This document shows positions 6,454-14,731 of a stretch of 64,000 bases of DNA, in pieces. Under the pieces are notes generated by a model. It did no database searches, was not told the DNA's origin, and worked only from the letters and a program-made list of their open reading frames with translations. A program made the position numbers and the translations under genes. The stretch spans positions 124,001-188,000 of the forward strand of contig NZ_JABBCH010000001.1 of NCBI RefSeq assembly GCF_012952295.1. The letters are read 5' to 3'. Numbering within the stretch: the first letter of the stretch is position 1; each line of letters begins with the position of its first letter. Source of the stretch: Crystallibacter degradans (GTDB taxonomy: Bacteria; Actinomycetota; Actinomycetes; Actinomycetales; Micrococcaceae).

Positions 6454-9276
6454 ATGCAACGCGTAAATCTTGGTGGTGTGGCAGTGGACCTGCTGGACTT
6501 CGATGAAGCGGTAAGCCAGATCAAGGAACGGGCTGCGAAGGGCATTGGCGTGCGGGCGGACAACGCCGGTCCGGCTAGCGGCGGATCCTCAGGGACCTTG
6601 CCGTTAGTCTCTGACAGCCGCCCACTGGCGGTCGTTTCCGCCAACCTTGACCACATAGCCCAGTTCGGCAGCGATGGACGCTGGCACGACACCTTGGACT
6701 ACCGCTTGGCCAGGCCGGATTTGGGCTACAGGCCGGAGGTCGAGCCAGCCACCAGTCGGATGGCTCCTTCTGCCGACTGGCTGACGCTCCTTGATGGTGC
6801 CCCGCTCGTCACCCAGGCCGGGCAGTTGACGGGACGCTCCTGGCCACGACTCGCGGGCAGCGACCTGATTGGGCCCTTGCTCGATGCGGCCGAGGAGGAA
6901 GAGATAAGCGTAGGGTTCCTCGGCGGATCCCCCATCATCCAGCGGTTATTATCCAGGCGCTTGACCCGCACCAGGCCCAATCTGCTGGTATCGGGTATGT
7001 GGTCCCCGGACCGGTCCGTACTGTCGGATCATGCTGCTTCGCTTGAGCTCGCGGACGTCATCGCTGCCTCCGGAACTCAGTTACTGGTGGTGGGGCTGGG
7101 CAAGCCAAGGCAGGAACTGTGGATCGCAGAGTACGGTCCATATACAGGAGCAAATGTTCTGTTGGCATTCGGCGCGGTGGTTGACTTCTTGGCTGGCAGC
7201 GTCCGGCGTGCGCCGAAGTGGGCCAGCGAGCATAGCTTGGAATGGGCATGGCGGCTCGCGCTTGAACCTCGGCGCCTCGCCCGCCGCTACCTTGTCGATG
7301 ACCCGCCCAGCCTGATCCAGTTGCGCCGCCACAGTTCGCTGCTGGCTACGGATGCCGACGCTCCAGGCCACTCCGCCACCCTGCCGACACCTGCCTCGGG
7401 TGGCAATCCGGATGGCTCCTTCGTCCCCCTCGGCGAGCCCGCCGACGTCGTTGTTTATGTAGTGACCTACAACAGTGCCGACGCCCTCGCCGGGCTGATC
7501 AAGGGGCTGCGGCAGGAGGCCCAATCCGTCCGCTTGCGGGTCGTTGTCGCCGATAATGATTCTCCGGACGGCACCCTGCATGCTCTTGCAGACTTTCCCG
7601 ACGTTTACGCCTTGCCCACTGGCGGAAATCTGGGCTACGCCGGCGGCATCAACGCCGCGATGCACCTGCCAGGCGGCGGCGCCTCCGTGCTAGTCCTCAA
7701 CCCGGACATGGTGGTGGAGCCGGGCGCCATCAGGGCTCTCCACCGTAGGATGGTCAGATCCGGCGCGGGGATAGTGGTGCCGCAGCTGCTAGAAAGCGAC
7801 GGCGCTACTTACCCCTCCCTGCGGCGGGAACCGACAATCGTCAGAGCATTTGGCGATGCGTTGTTCGGCAGCAGGTTTCCCACCCGTCCTGCGTGGCTGG
7901 CGGAGATGGATTACGACGCCGAAAGCTACCGTCACCCGCACAGGGTTCAGTGGGCAACCGGCGCCGCACTTCTGGTCCGGGCCGATGTCGCAGAACGGCT
8001 CGGCGACTGGGACGAACAGTTCTTCCTGTACTCGGAGGAAGTGGATTATTTCCGCCGCGCCAGGGAGTTTGGCGAAGCCATCTGGTACGAGCCCTCTTCC
8101 GTAATGACGCACCAGCAGGGCGGTTCCGGCTCCTCGCCCAAGCTCAACGCGCTCATGGCGGTCAACCGGATCCGCTACGTCCGCAAGTATCACTCCCGCC
8201 GCTACGCCGCGTGGTTCCGCTCTGCCGTTGTCCTCGCCGAAGTCCTGCGCTGCTTCAAGCCGTCCCGGCGCGGAATCCTGCGCACCGTCCTGAACGAGCA
8301 CAGCTGGGATGCGCTCCCCGGCCCCACGGCCGCCGAGCGCACGGCGCACCTGCTCGAACACTTCCCGCCGGGCGCAGTCATCATTCCGGCCCATAACGAG
8401 GGAGCGGTCATCTCGAACGCCCTTGACCGGCTTGTGCCGGTGCTGGCCACGGGCAAGGTCGAAGTGATCGTCGCCTGCAACGGCTGCACCGACAATACGG
8501 CGCAAATTGCCAAAGAGTACGACGGCGTACGCGTCCTCGAGCTCGGCCAGGCCTCCAAGACTGCGGCGCTCAATGCGGCAGACGCTGCCGCGTCCCGGTG
8601 GCCGCGACTGTATCTGGACGCGGACATCGAGATCAGTCCGGCCGCACTGCGCATGGTGTTGGACCGCCTCGGCCGCGGTGATGTTCTCGCCGCCCGGCCG
8701 GCCTTCCGGTATGACACGGCTGGCGCCTCCTGGCCGGTCAAGGCCTTCTACCGCGCACGGCGCCGCATACCGTCCACAGCTCAGGCGCTATGGGGCGCCG
8801 GGGTTTATGGCCTGACGGAGGCCGGACACCAGCGGTTCGGCGAGTTCCCAACGATAACCGCCGACGACCTCCTCGTGGATGAGTCATTCACCCGCGCCGA
8901 AAAGGCAGTGGTGCACGCTCCCCCGGTCTCGGTCAGGACACCTCGTGATATTCAGGGCCTGCTGGCGATCCTGCAGCGCAACTACCGCGGTCAAGCAGAG
9001 CTACGGCAGCGCGGATTCACCGCTTCCTTGCCTGCCGCCCGCTCAGAGCACCCTGTCGGCCATGTTGCACGACCACAAGCATCCCTCGGAGCCGGAGGCG
9101 TGGCCACACGCCGAACACTGAGGGAACTGCTCAACTCCGTCCGGGGCCCAGCCAGCGCTCTGAATGCCGCCATCTACGCGTGCTTTGTGGCGGCGGCGCG
9201 GGTTTCCCGAAAGCACGGGGAGAAAGCGGCCTGGGAACGGGACGACACGAGCAGACGGACTATACCTGTGTCCTAG
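6454..9276 (+). CDS. Three-domain glycosyltransferase (WecG/TagA-type + two GT2 domains)
   Basis: A 940-residue cytosolic protein that appears to join three enzymes. Residues 1-295 match the WecG/TagA/CpsF family (GT26), with VGLGKPRQELWIAEY and FLAGSVRRAPKWASEHSLEW. These enzymes usually add ManNAc or a related sugar to a lipid-linked primer. Residues of about 333-600 are a GT2 of rhamnosyltransferase type (DNDSPDGT at 367, GNLGYAGGIN, NPDM at 416). Residues of about 643-880 are a second GT2 (VIIPAHNEG, ACNGCTDNT, YLDADIEI at 719). The ATG follows TTTGGGGA. It stands alone on the plus strand, separated from the polysaccharide operon by a transposase remnant. It probably builds successive linkages of one glycan; the sugars are unknown. 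Confidence 0.88.
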   Translation: MQRVNLGGVAVDLLDFDEAVSQIKERAAKGIGVRADNAGPASGGSSGTLPLVSDSRPLAVVSANLDHIAQFGSDGRWHDTLDYRLARPDLGYRPEVEPATSRMAPSADWLTLLDGAPLVTQAGQLTGRSWPRLAGSDLIGPLLDAAEEEEISVGFLGGSPIIQRLLSRRLTRTRPNLLVSGMWSPDRSVLSDHAASLELADVIAASGTQLLVVGLGKPRQELWIAEYGPYTGANVLLAFGAVVDFLAGSVRRAPKWASEHSLEWAWRLALEPRRLARRYLVDDPPSLIQLRRHSSLLATDADAPGHSATLPTPASGGNPDGSFVPLGEPADVVVYVVTYNSADALAGLIKGLRQEAQSVRLRVVVADNDSPDGTLHALADFPDVYALPTGGNLGYAGGINAAMHLPGGGASVLVLNPDMVVEPGAIRALHRRMVRSGAGIVVPQLLESDGATYPSLRREPTIVRAFGDALFGSRFPTRPAWLAEMDYDAESYRHPHRVQWATGAALLVRADVAERLGDWDEQFFLYSEEVDYFRRAREFGEAIWYEPSSVMTHQQGGSGSSPKLNALMAVNRIRYVRKYHSRRYAAWFRSAVVLAEVLRCFKPSRRGILRTVLNEHSWDALPGPTAAERTAHLLEHFPPGAVIIPAHNEGAVISNALDRLVPVLATGKVEVIVACNGCTDNTAQIAKEYDGVRVLELGQASKTAALNAADAAASRWPRLYLDADIEISPAALRMVLDRLGRGDVLAARPAFRYDTAGASWPVKAFYRARRRIPSTAQALWGAGVYGLTEAGHQRFGEFPTITADDLLVDESFTRAEKAVVHAPPVSVRTPRDIQGLLAILQRNYRGQAELRQRGFTASLPAARSEHPVGHVARPQASLGAGGVATRRTLRELLNSVRGPASALNAAIYACFVAAARVSRKHGEKAAWERDDTSRRTIPVS

Positions 9277-9328
9277 CTGCATTCCCCACGGACGTTAGGG
9301 ATGTTCGGCGTGGCAGGGGGACATAAAG

Positions 9329-9382
9329 AAGACCTCCGCGTGGAGTGGGACTTGTTTAAGAGCGTCCACAAACGGAGGTCTT
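9329..9382. repeat. Inverted repeat next to transposase remnant
   Basis: AAGACCTCCG at 9329-9338 and its exact complement at 9373-9382, 34 bases apart. The right arm ends four bases before recognisable transposase sequence begins. It may be a relic of an element junction or a long-loop hairpin. Confidence 0.4.
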
Positions 9383-9385
9383 GGT

Positions 9386-9625
9386 CAGACCAACGGCAAA
9401 GACGAACACTTCAACCGCACCATGATCGAGGAATGTGGCCTACCCAAAACCCTATTCCTCAAAAGCCGGGTAGTGCCCATTAGCGTGGTGCAAACAGCCC
9501 AACCCCGAACGAGTTGCAGCGCTCCCCGCCAGGCTCCATGACTACGATCACCACCGAGGCAACACCTCACTCAAGGTCAGCCTTCAGCCAGCCGCATGCC
9601 CAACCTCTTAGTGGAATACACCTAG
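9386..9625 (+). pseudogene. IS481-type transposase, C-terminal remnant, frameshifted
   Basis: Three frames together rebuild the end of an IS481-family integrase. QTNGKDEHFNRTMIEE (from 9386) leads into a Trp codon broken by one extra T. AYPKPYSSKAG follows in a second frame. After a stop and about 13 unrelated codons, RVAALPARLHDYDHHRGN (from 9510) continues, and after a -1 shift GQPSASRMPNLLVEYT ends at a TAG. The usual family sequence is similar to NGKAERFNRTLLEEWAY through RVTNLxGQYT. The N-terminal catalytic part is missing. It is inactive and marks an old insertion beside the polysaccharide operon. Its stop overlaps that of the convergent Wzz-like gene. Confidence 0.8.
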
Positions 9626-10398
9626 CCCCGTCGCGATTTGAAGAATAGGGCCAGGTTGGCAAACGTCCACCAGAGTGGAGAGCCTGCGAGTCCCGGCTTT
9701 CCACCTCCCATCCCTCCACGGCCCCGCTGCTCGCGTTGCCTCTTCAATACGAGGCGGTCAACCATGGTTGCCGTAGCCACCGCTAAAGAGAGGGTTAGAA
9801 CCAGCAGTGCCACGACTGCGCGGGTATTTCTGGCGTCTATGTACATGACGCGAGGACTCTCCGGTGCTAACTGGGTGGTGATGCGCGCCTTGGGAGTGAC
9901 GCCCATCCGTTCCTGTGGAGTGACAGCCAGACGATCGAGATTTTGCTGCAAGCCCGCCAACACCGTAAGAACTTCCTCCGGTGATTCCTGGACGACTTCA
10001 AGAGTGATCGCCGGCCGGCTGAAGCTGCTCTCCCACTGAGTGCCCGTGTTAGGGAGATACACCGCATAACCGCTACGGATACCGGTTCCATATAAAGGTG
10101 CACCAGAGGTGTGTATGGCAGGTGGATGGTCAAGGCTGTTGAAACTGCGTTCCACTAAAGCCGCATATGGGATGGTGACGCCGTCATCGGCCCGAAGGGG
10201 ATTCAGCGCCGATGCCCCCGGGGGCGGCAAGAACATAAGGTCTACCTTCGTCCAATAAACGCCTACTGCCTGTTGCGCCTGGACGATCACCGGCATCATG
10301 AAGAGCAATACGGCGGCCACGACATACCAACGGCGGAGTAAAGCATTCCCCTGGCCGAAAACCGCGCTGATCATCGAAAGGTTCCTCTTCACATTCAT
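9622..10398 (-). CDS. Wzz-like chain-length/polysaccharide co-polymerase protein
   Basis: A 258-residue membrane protein. One membrane segment lies at about 24-42 (VVAAVLLFMMPVIVQAQQAV) and a second at about 194-212. A mainly extracytoplasmic domain of about 150 residues lies between them, and a basic Gly-rich cytoplasmic tail follows. This is the layout of Wzz/YveK-type proteins that set polymer length with a Wzy polymerase. No tyrosine kinase domain is attached. It is the last gene of the operon and overlaps the polymerase gene by four bases. Its stop overlaps that of the transposase remnant on the other strand. Confidence 0.72.
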   Translation of the reverse strand: MNVKRNLSMISAVFGQGNALLRRWYVVAAVLLFMMPVIVQAQQAVGVYWTKVDLMFLPPPGASALNPLRADDGVTIPYAALVERSFNSLDHPPAIHTSGAPLYGTGIRSGYAVYLPNTGTQWESSFSRPAITLEVVQESPEEVLTVLAGLQQNLDRLAVTPQERMGVTPKARITTQLAPESPRVMYIDARNTRAVVALLVLTLSLAVATATMVDRLVLKRQREQRGRGGMGGGKPGLAGSPLWWTFANLALFFKSRRG

Positions 10399-11723
10399 GC
10401 TCCTTCCCGGGCGATTCTTCTGGTAGGTGCCCCGAGATGCCAGTATGCTCCGCTCAAACCTGACATCAGGAACATCAGGCCGGCCGCTTGAGCGAACGAA
10501 AGAGCATCAAAAAAAGCTGCCAGCAGTGCACTCACAAGTACCGAAGCCCCCAAGGCCGGCCCCATCTGGGTCATGATGTGGTCGTGGTGTAGACGCCGTC
10601 CGGCGAATGCGACGCCCGCGCCAACGGCCAACACGGCGGCGAAGGTCACCACACCGATCGCCCCAAGCTCGATAAGCATGCCCACATATTGATTGTCCAG
10701 AATTCGATAAGAAGGCAAGAACGTGCCGAAGCCGCGTCCCAGCAACGGGTTCATTGCCACGAATTCACCCGCGATGTCGTAACCGTCAGTACGGGAGTCG
10801 ACACTCGCATCCCTAACAGTGAACAATCCAAGAACAGTACCTACCATACCTGGCACGAGAACATAGACTGCGACGAACGCAAACGCCAGCGCCCACGCCG
10901 CGGCACGCCGGACTTTGGGCGCCCACGTAGGCAAGAGCACCGCTAAGACCGCCACCGCACCGATAAAGGCAGACCGAGAGACCGAAAGAAAGATGGCTAG
11001 CGTCATAGCTGCGACCGGAAACCACCTGACTAAACGAGCCGATTTGTGATCGTGAATGGCCAGCGTCAAGGCGATAGGCAAAAGCATCGTCAGCACGGCA
11101 GCGTACTCCAGTGGCTGCCTCGCCGTGGCTTCAGGCCGGACAAATCCACCGCGAGCGTCAACTCCTTCGAATTGTCCGGTAGTCAAACCCGGAATCTGAA
11201 TCGCGTCTGTGAAGCTTTGGCCCGTGTAAAACTGCAAGGCCCCAAGTGCGGCATACAATCCTCCGAGGAGGGCCAAACGCCGCATCAAGGTCAGAAAGCG
11301 CTCCTTGTCAGGGATCCCGTCATTGGCCACCAGTAACACTCCAGCGAAGGAACCGGCACGCAAGAGTCCCAGATCCGCGGCGTTGGCGTCTGGAGCAGGT
11401 AGTGCACTGATTGATGCGACCGCAAAGCTGGCGAGCACGGCACCGAGGAAGACGAACATCGCTGTTCGCACAGGGCTTGGGCTTCCGAACCGTGGCGATC
11501 CCGGGCTTTGGATATGGTGCCAGCACCACCAGAGCAAAGTGGCAAGGGCGAATACGCCAGCCACTGACCCCGCACCGCCCAATGCTCCAATGCCTCGATC
11601 CGACGGAATCACGAATAACAACACGAGATAGATGGTGAGTACGCTAACTGCGTCGGGCGGCGTAAGTAGTGTGATCAGTAATGTCTTGCGCGTTAGCCAT
11701 TTAGTTCGATTCGTCTCAGGCAT
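10395..11723 (-). CDS. O-antigen ligase/Wzy-type polymerase
   Basis: A 442-residue polytopic membrane protein with about 11-12 hydrophobic segments. The large periplasm-side loop typical of the O-antigen ligase/polymerase family (PF04932) is visible near residues 180-215 (QSFTDAIQIPGLTTGQFEGV). The family-type motif SRSAFIGA and a later DNQYVGMLIELG segment are present. It probably polymerises lipid-linked repeat units on the outer face of the membrane. It lies between two Wzz-like genes, with 7 bases to the one upstream and a 4-base overlap with the one downstream. No clear ribosome site precedes the ATG, consistent with translational coupling. Confidence 0.78.
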   Translation of the reverse strand: MPETNRTKWLTRKTLLITLLTPPDAVSVLTIYLVLLFVIPSDRGIGALGGAGSVAGVFALATLLWWCWHHIQSPGSPRFGSPSPVRTAMFVFLGAVLASFAVASISALPAPDANAADLGLLRAGSFAGVLLVANDGIPDKERFLTLMRRLALLGGLYAALGALQFYTGQSFTDAIQIPGLTTGQFEGVDARGGFVRPEATARQPLEYAAVLTMLLPIALTLAIHDHKSARLVRWFPVAAMTLAIFLSVSRSAFIGAVAVLAVLLPTWAPKVRRAAAWALAFAFVAVYVLVPGMVGTVLGLFTVRDASVDSRTDGYDIAGEFVAMNPLLGRGFGTFLPSYRILDNQYVGMLIELGAIGVVTFAAVLAVGAGVAFAGRRLHHDHIMTQMGPALGASVLVSALLAAFFDALSFAQAAGLMFLMSGLSGAYWHLGAPTRRIAREGA

Positions 11724-11730
11724 GGCTGGT

Positions 11731-12471
11731 TCATCGACCGTCCGGAATATCCGAAGCAGAAGACTTCGAGAGTCGCTTCGTACTAGCTCCTATCCCCGCA
11801 CCAGCCTCTGTAAGGACTGTGGCGTTCGTATTAGAGGAGGAATGCTCAATTCCCGAGCGGTCTTCTTGCCGCTTCGCGCGTTTGAGGAGGAATGCGTCCA
11901 GAAGCCTCACCAGCAACAACGTTCCTGCCCCGCCGCAAGCGACGGCTAACAGCACCGCCTGGAGTTGTTCCCTATTTGCTGTTGTCGGGGCCTCATCAAC
12001 GGCCAGGGTCAAGACGGAAATTCGTGAGTTCTCCGGCACAGACAAATCATCTTGGAGATTAGTCAATGTTTCGGGAACGGCTGCTAAAACGGCATCGAGA
12101 ACAGCTAGGGTTGACTGCTCCGAGTCACCCGATGCAGAAAGCTGCATTATCGGTCCTGCAGTATCTACGTCCCGTCCCGTCTCGAAAGATGTCCCTTCGT
12201 TTTCAACCAGAAGCGGATCGGCGACCGCTGGCGAGTTCAGCGTCACAGCCAAGACTCCCAGCGCCTGCTCCAACCCCCCGAGGTACAAGTAAGGATTATC
12301 TCCGGATGCAATGGTCGTGGGCGGCGGAATGAGCACTACGCTCGCGGTGGCCTGATAACTGAGCGGGACCGTGCGATGGGCCAGCACACCCAAGAGCACG
12401 GTCAGTGCGATCCCCAAGACCACAAAATACCAGCGGCGCGCTAGGCTCAGGGCCAAATCTCTGAGGAACAT
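11731..12471 (-). CDS. Wzz-like polysaccharide co-polymerase protein
   Basis: A 246-residue protein whose N-terminal membrane segment is at about 14-32 (RWYFVVLGIALTVLLGVLA). The next part (YQATASVVLIPPP) matches the Wzz domain. A second membrane segment lies at about 168-188 and a polar Ser/Thr-rich tail follows. It differs clearly in sequence from the other Wzz-like protein of the operon. No kinase domain is present. The start ATG overlaps the stop of the upstream gene (TAATG) and follows GGAGG. It probably acts with the adjacent Wzy-like protein in chain-length control or export. Confidence 0.75.
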   Translation of the reverse strand: MFLRDLALSLARRWYFVVLGIALTVLLGVLAHRTVPLSYQATASVVLIPPPTTIASGDNPYLYLGGLEQALGVLAVTLNSPAVADPLLVENEGTSFETGRDVDTAGPIMQLSASGDSEQSTLAVLDAVLAAVPETLTNLQDDLSVPENSRISVLTLAVDEAPTTANREQLQAVLLAVACGGAGTLLLVRLLDAFLLKRAKRQEDRSGIEHSSSNTNATVLTEAGAGIGASTKRLSKSSASDIPDGR

Positions 12472-13409
12472 TAAATAGCCTCCTCGTTGTTTTCACCGTG
12501 GACCGAGTTCGTCGAGCTAATCATTCTTTTCCCCTGTTCCCTGTCCGTCTTTATCGTTATCCAGGCCGTTTTTAGACGATCGAGACCTTCTCTGCCTCCC
12601 AAACGCATGGTTGCCCGTTTCAGTGCAGCCTTGCCAATTTGTGCAGCCAAACGTGAAGGTCCGAAGATACCCCTGTCGCACACGTAGTCGAGCGCGCTGG
12701 GCGTTTCCACGTCGTCCAGCAGGCCTGGAAAACTTGCGGCAAATTTTGGCGCCGCGACCAACCGACCATGCACTCGATTACTGACGTTTACTCCGTGAAT
12801 AACTTGCAGCCATGCGGGCGGCCCGTCCAGTACTTGGAGAGGCATGACCTTATAGAGACTGTTGTGCCAATCTACCCAGCAAGTCATGGGATCAGACCAT
12901 GATTCGCGGACCGAGCAGAAGGCGTTATTCCGATCCACCCTCGAGTACAACTTTGGCCCGTTCTTGATGAGCCCCTGGGATAAGTAAAGGGCAGTCCTGG
13001 TATGCGGCGACGGCGCAGCTTGCAGCCTTTCGACAAAATCCGAGGCAATGCCGTCGTCGTTATCAAGGTTGGTGGTGATCATTTGCGCATGGCGTTGACC
13101 ACTGACTCTGGCAAGATCCGTCACGAGTTCCTCCGTAGATACCGAGGAACGGAATATGGCCTTGAAAGTCGAATCAGCGTTGAGTGCTGCAATGCGGTCG
13201 TGCAACCAGTCGGGACTGGCCGGATCGAAGTAGATGATCCATGAAAATGATGTGCATGTCTGTGCCCGTACCGAGGGCAGGCAGTAATGCTCGAAAAGCT
13301 GCACCCGATGGCGTAGCCAGCCCTCTCTGGCACGAATGTAACCTTCCGCCCCTACCGACGGGAGATTGAACCGGGTGAGCAGGATATGATCCGCCGACTG
13401 CGCGCTCAT
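12471..13409 (-). CDS. Putative rhamnosyltransferase-type glycosyltransferase
   Basis: A 312-residue soluble protein of the putative rhamnosyl transferase family (PF11316 type). Recognisable parts are ILLTRFNLP at the N-terminus, RVQLFEHYCLPSVRAQT, SWIIYFDPAS and the acidic motif TTNLDNDDGIASDFVERLQ, which corresponds to the nucleotide-sugar-binding DxD region. It probably adds one sugar, perhaps rhamnose, to the repeat unit at the inner membrane face. It overlaps the upstream lipoprotein gene by four bases and the downstream Wzz gene by one. The donor sugar cannot be read from sequence. Confidence 0.72.
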   Translation of the reverse strand: MSAQSADHILLTRFNLPSVGAEGYIRAREGWLRHRVQLFEHYCLPSVRAQTCTSFSWIIYFDPASPDWLHDRIAALNADSTFKAIFRSSVSTEELVTDLARVSGQRHAQMITTNLDNDDGIASDFVERLQAAPSPHTRTALYLSQGLIKNGPKLYSRVDRNNAFCSVRESWSDPMTCWVDWHNSLYKVMPLQVLDGPPAWLQVIHGVNVSNRVHGRLVAAPKFAASFPGLLDDVETPSALDYVCDRGIFGPSRLAAQIGKAALKRATMRLGGREGLDRLKTAWITIKTDREQGKRMISSTNSVHGENNEEAI

Positions 13410-14731
13410 AGTTTGACCTTGTAGATATGGTAAGTGTTCTCGGAGTTGAATGTGTCAGAGAACTTATTATCCGAGCCGACGCTCACACTCCGGTCCTCGA
13501 ATAGCACTTCCACGCTCGAAGCACTGATCTGTCCGGGTAATAGGAAGGTCCGGCTTCCCGGATCCGCGTCCCCATCCACCATGGCAAAGATATAGGCGTA
13601 GCCTCCGTGCGTTTTGAGCATCGTGTCAAGACCGGTGCCGAAGGAATACTGGTACGACTGCGTATTTATGACGGGCGCCAGCTCGTGAATCTTTGTGTTC
13701 ACCTCCTGTGCTGCCGCTACTTGATCCGCGCCACAGAAGTTCTCGGTCACCTGCGCCTCCCGGAAAACATTGCCACTCTGGCACGGCCCGCTAAGACTTT
13801 GGTTGAAATACAGTATCCCTCGAGCCTCGTTGATGATTGAGCTCATCACTGAGCCACGAAGCTCATCTGGACTGACATATCCCTCAAACGGTCCCTCCGC
13901 GGGGCCGCCATTCAGGTTCTCAACAAATTGCCAAGTAGGCTGCCGCTTCCTGTCCGCACCGTCACGAAGCCGCAGAGCTTCAGTAGTTTTCCCGTAGCTG
14001 GAGGCAGTCCGGCAGTATTTCTCTGCCACAGGTACGAGATAGACGTCCCTATAAGGTCTTTTGTCGCAATACGGAATCGTGTACCAGTACATATCCACTG
14101 AAACTGCATCTGTGAAATCGTTGACGTAGCTGTTGGCATCGGGTTGGGCCATGTCCTTGCCTATAACCATCTGAGTGAAGTTGGCGTACTTGAAATATCC
14201 AGCCGGGACTGCGTCCGTCAGTTTGCGTAAATGTTCCCTACCCTCATCCGGAGGAAAGCGCCCATCCACTTCGTCGTCCAGAAAATAGCCCACCCAATTT
14301 CTGCTTTCAGCTGTAAATGTCTCGTTCAGTTTGCCGCCGATCCAAAACATACCGTTGTCCTCAATGAGGCTGTAAGGAGTGGTATCAGCCATGCCGATAT
14401 AAGTGTTGATTCCGATTTGTTTATCGAATTGAACTTCTTCATCGTTACTAATCCCACTGTGCCAGACGACGATCGGGAAGAATTCTGGATCCGACCAGCC
14501 TGCTGCATTCGCTCTTGCGAACTGCTTCCAATACTCGGGTCCGCCCTCCCAGCCAATAAGCGGCAACGACAAGGGAGGCTCGGCGACAGCATTAGCCGCG
14601 ACACCCGGTTCAGGTGCATCTGATGGAGGGCTGCAAGCCGCACCGCCCGAAAGCAGAGCAAACACCAAGATTAGTAAAGGGAACTTTTTCCGTACTCTGG
14701 CGCCAACCAGCAACATGTTCACTGAACTCAT
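13406..14731 (-). CDS. Exported lipoprotein, glycosidase-like, inside the polysaccharide operon
   Basis: The ATG at 14731 overlaps the previous stop (ATGA), giving 441 residues; an open extension to 14914 lies inside the upstream gene and was rejected. A basic N-terminus, a hydrophobic stretch and LLSGGAAC near residue 33 suggest a lipoprotein signal, although the lipobox is not ideal. The mature part is rich in Trp, Tyr and Asp (IGWEGGPEYWKQF, IGINTYIGMADTT, RNWVGYFLDDEVDG, DAVSVDMYWYTIPYC). This looks like a TIM-barrel glycoside-hydrolase-like domain. It may trim or modify the exported polymer. No exact family is recognised, and the catalytic residues are inferred only loosely from the acidic motif FLDDEVDG. 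Confidence 0.6.
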   Translation of the reverse strand: MSSVNMLLVGARVRKKFPLLILVFALLSGGAACSPPSDAPEPGVAANAVAEPPLSLPLIGWEGGPEYWKQFARANAAGWSDPEFFPIVVWHSGISNDEEVQFDKQIGINTYIGMADTTPYSLIEDNGMFWIGGKLNETFTAESRNWVGYFLDDEVDGRFPPDEGREHLRKLTDAVPAGYFKYANFTQMVIGKDMAQPDANSYVNDFTDAVSVDMYWYTIPYCDKRPYRDVYLVPVAEKYCRTASSYGKTTEALRLRDGADRKRQPTWQFVENLNGGPAEGPFEGYVSPDELRGSVMSSIINEARGILYFNQSLSGPCQSGNVFREAQVTENFCGADQVAAAQEVNTKIHELAPVINTQSYQYSFGTGLDTMLKTHGGYAYIFAMVDGDADPGSRTFLLPGQISASSVEVLFEDRSVSVGSDNKFSDTFNSENTYHIYKVKL

